Origin: Thiobacillus sp. UBA3361
GTDB lineage: Bacteria > Pseudomonadota > Gammaproteobacteria > Burkholderiales > Thiobacillaceae
Assembly: GCA_002360535.1 (NCBI GenBank)
Contig: DEQR01000058.1
Coordinates: forward strand, 1 to 45,380
Direction: 5' to 3'
Length of the DNA: 45,380 nt
The notes beneath the pieces are model-generated. The model did not search any database and was not told where the DNA came from. It was given only the letters and a program-made list of their open reading frames with translations. Positions 30,698 through 38,831 of this stretch are shown here, piece by piece. The translations under genes were made by a program, and so were the position numbers. How positions within the stretch are numbered: the first letter of the stretch is position 1; the number at the start of each line of letters is the position of its first letter.

Positions 30698-31238
30698 ACG
30701 GCAGGGGCAAGGAGCAAGGGCGGCGCTGCGCGCCAGCAAGGCACAAGGAAAGGCCATAAACACCGGTTTCCCTTGCCCCTTGCCCCTTGCCCCTTGTTCC
30801 GCGCATAGCCAAGGTTTCGCCCTGCCCGCCGCCATCTTCCTGCTGGTGGTGCTGGGCGGCCTGGCCGCCTGGCTCACCAGCCTGACCCAGGCCACCCTGG
30901 CGGAAAGCAACCTGGAACTGGAGGGCGAACGCGCCTACCAGGCCGCAAGGGCGGGGCTGGAGGCGGGCATCCGTCAGACCGTCCAGGCGGGGGCCGGCTG
31001 CGCCCAGGTGGCCCAGACGGTGACATTCGCGACCGGCACCGGCCTGGCGCGCTTCACCGCCACGGTGGGCTGCCAGGCCCACACGGCGGATGAGAGCGGC
31101 GTCACGGTGACCGTGTTCGAGATCACCAGCATCGCCTGCAACCAGCCCGACGGTGGGGCCTGCCCGAATGCCGACCCGACCCTGGCGGAATATGCCGAAC
31201 GCCACCTGCGGGCCACGGTGGGGGGGGTTGAGCCATGA
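30690..31238 (+). CDS. mshP: MSHA minor pilin, MshP-like, with an unusually long repeat-encoded leader
   Basis: PilX/MshP-type protein of 182 residues. The mature part begins at SQG/FALPAAIFLLVVLGGLAAWL, where the Glu5 of normal pilins is replaced (FALPA), as is common for MshP and GspK-like subunits. Everything before it, 41 residues, is encoded by the heptad-repeat element; normal leaders are 5-25 residues. A TTG at 30780 could give a shorter leader but has no Shine-Dalgarno. The ATG at 30690 overlaps the end of mshO. The C-terminal half is beta-rich with Cys pairs (GAGCAQ, VGCQAH, IACNQ, GACPN). A G8 tract (30220 region is not involved; it lies at 31220-31227) precedes the stop, which overlaps the mshQ start. 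Confidence 0.8.
   Translation: MLERQGQGARAALRASKAQGKAINTGFPCPLPLAPCSAHSQGFALPAAIFLLVVLGGLAAWLTSLTQATLAESNLELEGERAYQAARAGLEAGIRQTVQAGAGCAQVAQTVTFATGTGLARFTATVGCQAHTADESGVTVTVFEITSIACNQPDGGACPNADPTLAEYAERHLRATVGGVEP
30700..30800 (+). repeat. Heptad-repeat inverted element, copy 4 (inside the mshP leader)
   Basis: The left arm has GGCAGGGGCAAGGAGCAAGG (30700-30719) and CAAGGCACAAGGAAAGG (30737-30753), split by a small perfect hairpin GGCGC-TGC-GCGCC (30722-30734). The right arm has three tandem CCTTGCC heptads (30771-30791) and CCTTGTT. All of it lies within the open reading frame of mshP, just before the codons for the prepilin cleavage site. Confidence 0.75.
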
Positions 31239-34200
31239 CCATGCGCGCTATCCGCAACCTGTTTTTCCTGCTCACCGCCCTGCTCGCCACGTCGGCATTG
31301 GCGGCCTATTACGATCACACAACCTATCCCTTTTCCTGGATAGACTCCTCCAGCCATGTCCGGGTGGTGTGGACGGGGGCCAGCGGGGGGCCATCACCGG
31401 CCTGCTCGGGGAGCTACTCCACCGTGGATGACGACATCTCGGAGGAACTGCCCCTGGGCTTCACATTCAATTTCGGCGGCACCGGTTACACCAGTGTGCG
31501 GGTCATGTCCAACGGCCGCCTACAGTTCAACAATACCTATTGCTATTACGGCACCCAGAATCTCAATCCTCGCACCTATACGCTGCCCTATGCCAACGGC
31601 AATCTGTCACGCACCCTACGCATCTATGGCGCCGACATGGATCCGACCCAGGGCGGCAGCAACGCGTATGTCAGCTATACGCAACTGGGCACTGCGCCTA
31701 ATCGGATGTTCGTGGTGACCTGGAAGGACATCCAGGATTACGCCAGCAGCAGCAGCCGCTTCAACCTCCAGGTCATCCTGATGGAGAACGGCGACTTCAT
31801 CTATCAGTTCGGCACCATCATCAACAGCACCGGCGGTAAAGCACAGAGTGGCTGGCAATTGACCACTAGCGACTACGACACCCTCAGCTTCGGCGGTATC
31901 GGGGATCTGCAGAACAGCGCCGTGCGTTTTTTCCGGATCCGGCCCCTGGCTGACTGGACCATGGAAGGCGATTTCACCGATCACAGCGGCAATGGCTACA
32001 ACGGCACAGGCATCAATGGCGTTCGCATTACCTATGCCGGCGACCCCGCCTACACCAGCGGTGGCCAGAACACCTGCCAATACGCCCAACTGGATACCGC
32101 CCCCGGTGGAGAAAGGCGCTACATCCAGATCGGATCGATGTCCACGTCGGAATTCAACAGTAGCTTCAGCGTCACTGCCTGGCTTCGGTCCACCAATGTG
32201 AACGCGGGCGGCCAGCGCATCCTTGTCCAGGATGATAACGGCAATGGCTGGGCCCTTAGCCTGGGCGATGGGGGCAGTGGCAAGATTCGACTTTTCAATC
32301 GCAACCAAACTTTCTCCGGGGGCTCCGGAGGTGGCAGCGTCAGTGGGGTGATCTTCGACTCGCCAGCAGTCGTGACCAACAACAACTGGTATTTTCTCGC
32401 CGCCACCGTGGATATGTATCTCCGCCGGGCTACCCTATCGATCCACGACAGCGGTGGCGGTCTCCTGGCCAGTACCAGCGCCGCGTTCAGCAGTGCCATA
32501 TGGTGCCCGGCCGCAGCCTGTACCGGCGCGGTGGCCCTGGGCGGCGAAACCCTCGCCAGCCCCGAGGGACAAAGCGCGAACTTCCATTTCAAGGGAAACC
32601 TGGACGAGGTCCGGGTATATCAGGGGGTATTGCCCAACAACTACATCCTTGACGCGTTGCAACGCACGCGCGCATGCAGCGCCACGTCTGCCGAGCCGGG
32701 CGGCTTCAATGCCGTGGATCCGGGGGCGGACGCCATCGCCGGACAGATCACCACCAAGACTGCGGGCAGTGCCTTCAACCTGGATCTGGTGGTCCTCAAC
32801 ACAACACATACTGCCCCGGCGGACAGCTTCAACGGCAATGTGCTGGTGGACCTGATCGCCAACACTGCAGCAGGCGTCGCCCTGGACGGCAACAATTGCC
32901 CTACCTCGGGCAGCACCCTCAGCGTGGGTACTCTGGCCATGAGCGGCAGTCGCGGCACCCAGGCTTTCCCCCCCATCGCCGATGCCTGGCGCGACGTGCG
33001 CGTGCGCATGCGCTACCCGGCCAGCGGCACGGCCACCGTCACCGCCTGTTCGGCCGACAACTTCTCGGTCAAGCCGGCCAGCCTGGCCGCCGTCGCCAGC
33101 CATGCCGACTGGCAGACGGCCGGCACCGCCGCCACCCTGGCCAACACCGGCGCCAGCAGCGGCGCCGTGCACAAGGCCGGACGCCCCTTCACCCTGCGCG
33201 TCACCGGCTACAACGCCGCCGGTGCCGTCACCGGCAATTACGACGGCAGTCCGACCGCCAGCCTGGCCTGCGTGCTACCCGCCAGCGGCTGCACCCTCGG
33301 CAGCCTGGCCACCGGCACGTTCAGCACCAGCGGCGGCACGGTCACCAGCAACACCGCCGGCTACAGCGAGGTGGGCGCCATCTCCGCCACCCTCACGGAT
33401 ACCGGCTACGCCAGCGTCGATAGCGACGACACCGCCGCCAGCTGCGCCGGCTACTATGCCTGCGCTTCTGCCATCAACATCGGCCGCTTCGTGCCCGACC
33501 ATTTCGATACTGCGACCAACACACCCCAATTCCATACCGCCTGCGGCGGCTTCACCTACCTGGGCCAGCCCTTCGACTACACCACCGCGCCGGTGCTCAC
33601 GGTCACGGCGAAAAACGCCGCCGGCGCCACCACCGTCAACTACACCGGCAGCCTGTTCAAGCTCGCCGCCGGCGGCGTCACCGGCCAAGCCTACACCGCC
33701 GCCGCCGGCATCCCGGAAGCGGTGTCGGGCAGCCTGCCCGCGCCCACGGTGACCGGCCTGGGCGCCGGGGTGGGCAGCGTCGCCTTCTCGGTGGGCGACG
33801 CGGCGGCCAGCGGCGGCCTGCGCTTCGCACGCGGCAACTCGCCGCCGGCGCCTTTCGACGCCGAGCTCACGCTCGGCTTCAGCCTGGCCGACGCCGAGGG
33901 GGTCACCCCCATCTCCAACCCGCTCGCCTTCGGCGCCGCCACGGCGGGCGCGGGCATCGCCTTCGATGCCGGCAAGGCGCTGCGCTTCGGCCGCCTGCGC
34001 CTGACCAACACCACGGGCAGCGAGCTGCGCGCCCTGCCGGTACCACTGACCGCCCAGTACTGGAACGGCCAGGGCTATGTGGCCAATACGGCGGACAACT
34101 GCACCGTCATCGCGCCCCTGGCCGCCGTGGCGCAGACCTCGCCGCTGTCGCCCGGCCTCACGTTTTACGCCCAGACTGCCGATAACCGGCTGACTGCGGG

Positions 34201-34450
34201 GGAGACCTCCGCCAGCCTGACCTCGCCCCTGGTGGCCGGGTCGGCCGGCTTGGTCCTCGGCGCGCCGGGTACGGGCAACCACGGTTACCTCGATCTGGTG
34301 GCGGACACCCCGGCCTGGCTCAAGTTCAACTGGGACGGGGTGGACCAGTCCGCAGACGGCAACTGGCTGGACGACAACCCCCGCGCCCGCGCCGCCTTCG
34401 GCAAACGCCGGGGGGCGGACAGCGTAATCATCCGCCGGGAAATTTATTGA
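31235..34450 (+). CDS. mshQ: MshQ-like large surface protein (nidogen-like, LamG and DUF6701 regions)
   Basis: A 1071-residue exported protein; the signal peptide ends near residue 23 (SALA/AYYD). Region 1 (about 65-235) resembles a nidogen-like domain (PLGFTFNFGGTGYTSVRVMS ... FVVTWKDIQDY ... LMENGDFIYQFG). Region 2 (about 240-488) is a LamG/concanavalin-like domain (DWTMEGDFTDHSGNGYNGTG ... SFSVTAWLRS ... NNWYFLAATVD ... GNLDEVRVYQGVL). The rest is the Ala/Thr-rich DUF6701 region typical of MshQ, ending with a segment (YLDLVADTPAWLKFNWDG). The first half is clearly less GC-rich than the second, suggesting a mosaic gene. The start overlaps the mshP stop (ATGA). The probable role is a tip or surface adhesin of the pilus (inference). 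Confidence 0.82.
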   Translation: MTMRAIRNLFFLLTALLATSALAAYYDHTTYPFSWIDSSSHVRVVWTGASGGPSPACSGSYSTVDDDISEELPLGFTFNFGGTGYTSVRVMSNGRLQFNNTYCYYGTQNLNPRTYTLPYANGNLSRTLRIYGADMDPTQGGSNAYVSYTQLGTAPNRMFVVTWKDIQDYASSSSRFNLQVILMENGDFIYQFGTIINSTGGKAQSGWQLTTSDYDTLSFGGIGDLQNSAVRFFRIRPLADWTMEGDFTDHSGNGYNGTGINGVRITYAGDPAYTSGGQNTCQYAQLDTAPGGERRYIQIGSMSTSEFNSSFSVTAWLRSTNVNAGGQRILVQDDNGNGWALSLGDGGSGKIRLFNRNQTFSGGSGGGSVSGVIFDSPAVVTNNNWYFLAATVDMYLRRATLSIHDSGGGLLASTSAAFSSAIWCPAAACTGAVALGGETLASPEGQSANFHFKGNLDEVRVYQGVLPNNYILDALQRTRACSATSAEPGGFNAVDPGADAIAGQITTKTAGSAFNLDLVVLNTTHTAPADSFNGNVLVDLIANTAAGVALDGNNCPTSGSTLSVGTLAMSGSRGTQAFPPIADAWRDVRVRMRYPASGTATVTACSADNFSVKPASLAAVASHADWQTAGTAATLANTGASSGAVHKAGRPFTLRVTGYNAAGAVTGNYDGSPTASLACVLPASGCTLGSLATGTFSTSGGTVTSNTAGYSEVGAISATLTDTGYASVDSDDTAASCAGYYACASAINIGRFVPDHFDTATNTPQFHTACGGFTYLGQPFDYTTAPVLTVTAKNAAGATTVNYTGSLFKLAAGGVTGQAYTAAAGIPEAVSGSLPAPTVTGLGAGVGSVAFSVGDAAASGGLRFARGNSPPAPFDAELTLGFSLADAEGVTPISNPLAFGAATAGAGIAFDAGKALRFGRLRLTNTTGSELRALPVPLTAQYWNGQGYVANTADNCTVIAPLAAVAQTSPLSPGLTFYAQTADNRLTAGETSASLTSPLVAGSAGLVLGAPGTGNHGYLDLVADTPAWLKFNWDGVDQSADGNWLDDNPRARAAFGKRRGADSVIIRREIY

Positions 34451-34478
34451 CGCTTTTTCGAGAGACACGGCACGGCCC

Positions 34479-35381
34479 ATGAAGTGGTTCGGACGCACCT
34501 CCAAGACCGCGGCGGACGCGGTCCTCTCCCCCTGCGGCGGCGGGCTGGGGGCGGTGCGCCTGGAACGCGGCACGGATCGTCCCAGGCTGGTGGAATTCGC
34601 CCTGCGCGATATACCCGCCGTCACCCCGGATCTGCTGCACCGCATGGCCAGCGAGCATGCCCTGCGCGACCTGCCGCTGATCTGCCTGCTCAACGCCGAG
34701 GATTACCAGACCGTGGTCATCGACAGCCCGCAGGTGGCGGAAGACGAATTCCACGCCGCGCTGCGCTGGAAGGTGAAAGACCTGATCGGCTTCCACCTGG
34801 ACGACGCGGTGCTCGACCATCTGCCCATCCCCCTGTTGCAGGGCAGGGCTGCCAACACCTGGGTGGTGGCCGCGAAGACCACTGCGGTGCGGGCCCTGGC
34901 GGACCAGTACCGCCAGGCCGGCCTGAACCTGCAGGTCATCGACGTGCGCGAAACCGCACAGCGCAACCTCACCGCCCTGCTGGCGCCGGACGACTACGCC
35001 GTGGCCATGCTGCACGTGGATGGCCAGGACAGCCTGCTCACCTTCAACCATGGCGGTGAACTGCTGCTGTCGCGGCGCATCGAGGGCCGCGGCGCCAGCC
35101 AGGAACAGCTGCTCGACCGGGTCGGCCTGGAGACGCAGCGCTCCGTGGATTACTTCGAACGCCAGTTCCACACCCTGCCGCTGGCCAAGCTCTACCTGGC
35201 CCCCATGCCCGAGCACCCGCGCTGGCGCGACTACCTGGCCGCCCAGCTGAGCATCCCGGTGGAAGGCGTCGATCTAGCCCGTTTCATCGATCTCAACGGC
35301 CAGGACCGGCTGGCCGATCCGCGTCTGCAGAACCAGGTGTTCCACCTCATGGGCGCCGCCCTGCGGGGGCTGCTGTCATGA
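34479..35381 (+). CDS. mshI: MSHA biogenesis protein MshI (PilM-like)
   Basis: Actin-fold PilM-like protein of the inner-membrane alignment subcomplex, 300 residues. The N-terminus GAVRLERGTDRPRLVEFA is the first beta-hairpin; later segments are SPQVAEDEFHAALRWKVKDLIGFHLDD (about 88-114), typical of MshI/PilM, and VIDVRETAQRNLTALLAPDD. A second ATPase-like segment reads SLLTFNHGGELLLSRRIEG. No membrane segment is seen, so it is a cytoplasmic protein expected to bind the N-terminus of the PilN-like protein encoded next (four-base overlap, ATGA). Confidence 0.88.
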   Translation: MKWFGRTSKTAADAVLSPCGGGLGAVRLERGTDRPRLVEFALRDIPAVTPDLLHRMASEHALRDLPLICLLNAEDYQTVVIDSPQVAEDEFHAALRWKVKDLIGFHLDDAVLDHLPIPLLQGRAANTWVVAAKTTAVRALADQYRQAGLNLQVIDVRETAQRNLTALLAPDDYAVAMLHVDGQDSLLTFNHGGELLLSRRIEGRGASQEQLLDRVGLETQRSVDYFERQFHTLPLAKLYLAPMPEHPRWRDYLAAQLSIPVEGVDLARFIDLNGQDRLADPRLQNQVFHLMGAALRGLLS

Positions 35382-36067
35382 CGGCGAACCGGCGCGTGCT
35401 GCGGCACATCAACCTGTACCAGACCGAATTCCGGCACGCCCGCGTGCCTCTGCCGGCCAGCCGCATGCTGGCCGGCCTCGGTCTGTTGCTGCTGGGTCTG
35501 CTGGCGGTCTGGGCCTGGGGCCTCGCGCAGAATCGTGCCCTGGAGGCCGAGGTGGCCCGAGTCGGCCGCCAGACGGAGGCCCTGGAGGGCCGGCTCAACG
35601 CCCTGGATAAAGGCCGGCCGGCCGCCGGTCCGGCGAGCGCGGAGGCCATCCGCCGCCTGGAGGCACGCCTGGCGGGCCTGTCCCGCACCGAGCAGGACAT
35701 CCGCTCCGGTGCCGCGGGCTCCATGCAAGGCTGGTCGGCCCAGTTCGACGCCCTGGCCAGGGTGCGGGTGTCCGGCCTCTGGCTCACCGGCGTCAGCCTG
35801 GAAGGCCATCCGCCGGTCATGACCCTGCGGGGCCACACCCTGGACGGCACCTCGCCGGCACGCTACATCGCCCTGTTGCGTCGGCAGCCCCAGTTCGCGG
35901 GCCTGGAATTCGCCGCGCTGGAGATCGCCGAGCCCGAAACCAAGCCCGGCCCGCCGATTGCCGACACACCGGCCAAGGCCCCACGCTACCTGGAATTCCG
36001 CCTCTCCGGCCCGGCTCGGCAGCCCGCCACCCAGGCGGCCGACACCCCTCCCGGCCGGCAGCCATGA
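35378..36067 (+). CDS. PilN-like MSHA biogenesis protein (MshI2 type)
   Basis: Bitopic inner-membrane protein, 229 residues, of the PilN family. The short cytoplasmic N-terminus contains HINLYQTEFR, matching the INLLPYR-type motif by which PilN binds PilM. A transmembrane helix follows (about 31-50, GLGLLLLGLLAVWAWGLAQ), then a coiled coil (NRALEAEVARVGRQTEALEG) and a ferredoxin-like periplasmic domain (SGLWLTGVSLEGHPPVMTLRGHTL). The C-terminal tail is Pro/Ala-rich. It overlaps both neighbours by four bases. In Vibrio the equivalent gene is annotated as a second mshI or as part of mshJ, so I leave the symbol empty. Confidence 0.83.
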   Translation: MTANRRVLRHINLYQTEFRHARVPLPASRMLAGLGLLLLGLLAVWAWGLAQNRALEAEVARVGRQTEALEGRLNALDKGRPAAGPASAEAIRRLEARLAGLSRTEQDIRSGAAGSMQGWSAQFDALARVRVSGLWLTGVSLEGHPPVMTLRGHTLDGTSPARYIALLRRQPQFAGLEFAALEIAEPETKPGPPIADTPAKAPRYLEFRLSGPARQPATQAADTPPGRQP

Positions 36068-36720
36068 AGCCCTTCGCCAAACACCTGCACGCCCTGGCCG
36101 CCCGCATCGACGGCCTGACGCCACGGGAGCGGGCGATCCTCTTCTGCACCGGCCTGGTGCTGGTGTGGGGATTGACCGACGTCTTGTTGCTGCGCCCCGT
36201 GGAGCAGCGGCGCACCGCCCTGGCCGGCCAGATGGCCGAGCTTCGCACCCGCACCGCCAGCGCCGAGCAGGCCGTGCTGGCCCTGTCCGCCCGTCCGGAC
36301 CTCGCCGCCCAGGACCGGCAACGGCTGGCGGCCCTGGAGCGTGAGCTGGCGGCCCGCATGCAGGCCACCGCCGCCCTGGGCGAGCGGCTGATCGACGCCA
36401 AGGACATGCCGCGCGTGCTGGAAGGCCTGCTGGCCCGGCAACCCGGCCTGCGCCTGGCGGGCCTTCAAACCCTGGCCCCGGAGCCCATCGGCCGGGCGCC
36501 GGACGATGCGGCGGCGTCGGCGGCGTTCTACCGTCACGGCGTGGAGCTGGTAATGGAAGGCAGCTATGCCGGCCTCACCCGCTACCTGGAAGGCCTGGAG
36601 CGCGCGCCCCTGGGCGTGCTGTGGGGCCGGATGGAACTAGATGCCGGCGACCATCCGCGCCTGCGCCTGACTCTGGTGGTCTATACCCTGAGCGAGAACC
36701 GCGCATGGCTGACGATCTGA
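36064..36720 (+). CDS. mshJ: MSHA biogenesis protein MshJ (PilO-like)
   Basis: PilO-like inner-membrane protein of 218 residues: a short cytoplasmic part (MKPFAKHLHALAARIDGLTPRERA), one transmembrane helix (about 26-44, ILFCTGLVLVWGLTDVLLL), a coiled coil at about 50-115 and a small alpha/beta domain with YRHGVELVMEGSYAGLTRYLEGLE, the typical PilO/MshJ signature. It probably pairs with the PilN-like protein. The end of this gene overlaps the start of mshK by 16 bases. Confidence 0.87.
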   Translation: MKPFAKHLHALAARIDGLTPRERAILFCTGLVLVWGLTDVLLLRPVEQRRTALAGQMAELRTRTASAEQAVLALSARPDLAAQDRQRLAALERELAARMQATAALGERLIDAKDMPRVLEGLLARQPGLRLAGLQTLAPEPIGRAPDDAAASAAFYRHGVELVMEGSYAGLTRYLEGLERAPLGVLWGRMELDAGDHPRLRLTLVVYTLSENRAWLTI

Positions 36721-37055
36721 CCCCCGCCGCGGCTATCCTGCTGGCCTGCCTGGCCGGACTCGGCGCCGCCGCGGCACACGCCGATCACGATCCCACCCGC
36801 CCGCCCCCCGGCCTGGCGGACAACTCGCCGGAAGCAGCACAGGCTGTGCAGGCGGCCCCCCAGGTCAGCAGCATCTTTCGCGCCGGCAGGCTCGTGTTCG
36901 CCATCATCGACGGCCGCGAGGTGAAAGTAGGCGACCGGCTGGGCGACGGGCGGGTGACGCGCATCGACGAGACCGGGGTCTGGCTGCGCACGCCCCAGGG
37001 CAGCCGCCTGTTGCCCCTGCTGCCCGAGGTCAAGAAACGGCCGTCCGGGCCGTAA
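36705..37055 (+). CDS. mshK: MSHA biogenesis protein MshK (PilP/GspC-like)
   Basis: Small periplasmic protein of 116 residues. I chose ATG 36705 because it gives a signal peptide ending near AAAHA (about residue 27); an in-frame ATG at 36621 would add 28 residues read from the mshJ region. The mature part begins DPTRPP, a hallmark of MshK/PilP (DPTxPP), and continues with a small beta domain (VSSIFRAGRLVFAIIDGREVKVGDRLGDGRV, about 60-90). It would link the inner-membrane MshI/J subcomplex to the secretin MshL, encoded nine bases downstream. Confidence 0.86.
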   Translation: MADDLTPAAAILLACLAGLGAAAAHADHDPTRPPPGLADNSPEAAQAVQAAPQVSSIFRAGRLVFAIIDGREVKVGDRLGDGRVTRIDETGVWLRTPQGSRLLPLLPEVKKRPSGP

Positions 37056-37063
37056 TCGAGGTC

Positions 37064-38809
37064 ATGATCATGAACACCCGACACCCCATGCTGCGCGATG
37101 CCCTCACTTGGCGGATGCTGGCCGGCACCGCCTTAATCGTGCTGGGCGGCTGCGCCCAGGTACACGAGCCCCAGGCCCTGCCGGCCATCCGCGAGGAACT
37201 GAAGCAGGCCGCCCGCCCGCCCGCGTCCAAGCCCCTGCCGCCAGCGGTCCAGGAGGCCCTGCTGCCGGCCGCCAAGATCGAACTGCCCCTGCCTGTCGCC
37301 CAGCCCCCGGAGCCCCGCTTCGATCTGGCGGTGAACGGCGCTTCCGCCCAGCAGGTGTTCCTGGGCATCGCCTCGGGCAGCCGCTACAGCATGCTGCTGC
37401 ACCCGGAAGTGGCCGGCCAGATCACCGTCAACCTGAAAGATGTGACGGTGCCCGAGGCCATGGCCGCCCTGCGCGACCTGTACGGCTACGAATACCGCAT
37501 CGAAGGCACGCGCATCACCGTCCAGCCCCTGACCCCCCAGACCCGCTTCTACGCCATCCCCTATCCGGCCTCGGTGCGCCGTGGCACTTCGGAACTGCGC
37601 GTGATTTCCGGTTCCATCGCCGACGCGGGCAGCAAAGGCAACACCCCCCAGGCCGGCGGCGGGACGCCCACCGCGGTGCAATTGGACAGCAGCCGCGTGC
37701 TCACCAGCAGCCAGACCGACTTCTGGGGCGAACTGCAGGCCAGCGTCGCCCTGCTGATCGGCTGCTCCGCATCCGCCCCGTCCAATGGCACGGCGGCCGC
37801 CGCCTGCCCGGCGGGGCGCAGCATCATGGTCAGCCCGCACACCGGCATGCTGGCGGTGCGCGCTCTGCCCGCCGAGCAGCGCCAGGTATCCGAATACCTG
37901 AAAGCGGCGCGCATCACCGTGGAACGGCAGGTGATGATCGAGGCCAAGATCCTGGAGGTGACCCTCAACGAGGGCGCCCAGACGGGCATCAACTGGGCCT
38001 ACTTCTACCATGGCGGCAGCCTGTCCAAGGGCGCGGACGCGGGTATCCTGGACGTACCCAAGGGCGCGGTGCCGCCGCTGACCACGGTCGGCGGCCTGCT
38101 TGGCGCCGGCCTGCCCGCCAGCGGCGGCGCCATCTCGCCGAACGCCGCCAATGCCGGCGTCTTCGGCCTGGCCCTGCAGACCAGCAACTTCATGGCCCTG
38201 CTCAACTTCCTGGAGTCCCAGGGCAGCGTCCAGGTCCTGTCCAGCCCGCGCATCGCCGCCATCAATAACCAGAAGGCGGTGCTCAAGGTGGGCACCGACG
38301 AGTTCTTCGTCACCGGCATCACCAGCAACACCTCCACCACCGGCTCCACCACCACCTCTTCACCCACCCTCACGGTGCAGCCCTTTTTCTCCGGCATCGC
38401 CCTGGACGTGACGCCGCAGATCGACGAGACCGACAACATCATCCTGCACGTGCACCCGTCGGTGAGTGTGGTGACCAGCAACGAAAAGATCATCAAGCTG
38501 GGCGACCTGGGCGACTACACCCTGCCCCTGGCCGCCAGCAGCATCTCCGAGACCGACAGCATCGTGCGCCTGAAGGACGGCCAGATCGCCGCCATCGGCG
38601 GCCTGATGAAGCGCGAATCCCGCGACGCGGGCAGCCAGACCCCGGGCCTGGGCGACATCCCCCTGCTGGGCAGCCTGTTCAAGAACAGCAACGCCTCGCG
38701 CCTGAAACAGGAGCTGGTGATCCTGCTCAAGCCCACCCTGATCCGCGAACCCGGCGACTGGCTGGACAGCGCCCGCGAGACGGAGGCCCGGCTGGCCGCC
38801 GAGCGCTGA
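37064..38809 (+). CDS. mshL: MSHA secretin MshL (PilQ/GspD family)
   Basis: Outer-membrane secretin that forms the pilus exit pore, 581 residues. The lipobox VLGGC (Cys30) suggests it is its own pilotin-independent lipoprotein. The N-terminal domains include an STN-like segment (FDLAVNGASAQQVFLGIA ... VTVPEAMAALRDLYGYEYRI). The secretin core begins around residue 280 (TVERQVMIEAKILEVTLNEG) with VQVLSSPRIAAINNQKAVLKVG, the Ser/Thr-rich gate segment (residues about 420-445) and the C-terminal GGLMKRESRDAGSQTPGLGDI. All main secretin motifs are present. Confidence 0.93.
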   Translation: MIMNTRHPMLRDALTWRMLAGTALIVLGGCAQVHEPQALPAIREELKQAARPPASKPLPPAVQEALLPAAKIELPLPVAQPPEPRFDLAVNGASAQQVFLGIASGSRYSMLLHPEVAGQITVNLKDVTVPEAMAALRDLYGYEYRIEGTRITVQPLTPQTRFYAIPYPASVRRGTSELRVISGSIADAGSKGNTPQAGGGTPTAVQLDSSRVLTSSQTDFWGELQASVALLIGCSASAPSNGTAAAACPAGRSIMVSPHTGMLAVRALPAEQRQVSEYLKAARITVERQVMIEAKILEVTLNEGAQTGINWAYFYHGGSLSKGADAGILDVPKGAVPPLTTVGGLLGAGLPASGGAISPNAANAGVFGLALQTSNFMALLNFLESQGSVQVLSSPRIAAINNQKAVLKVGTDEFFVTGITSNTSTTGSTTTSSPTLTVQPFFSGIALDVTPQIDETDNIILHVHPSVSVVTSNEKIIKLGDLGDYTLPLAASSISETDSIVRLKDGQIAAIGGLMKRESRDAGSQTPGLGDIPLLGSLFKNSNASRLKQELVILLKPTLIREPGDWLDSARETEARLAAER

Positions 38810-38831
38810 AAGCCGCCCGCTGACCGCATCC

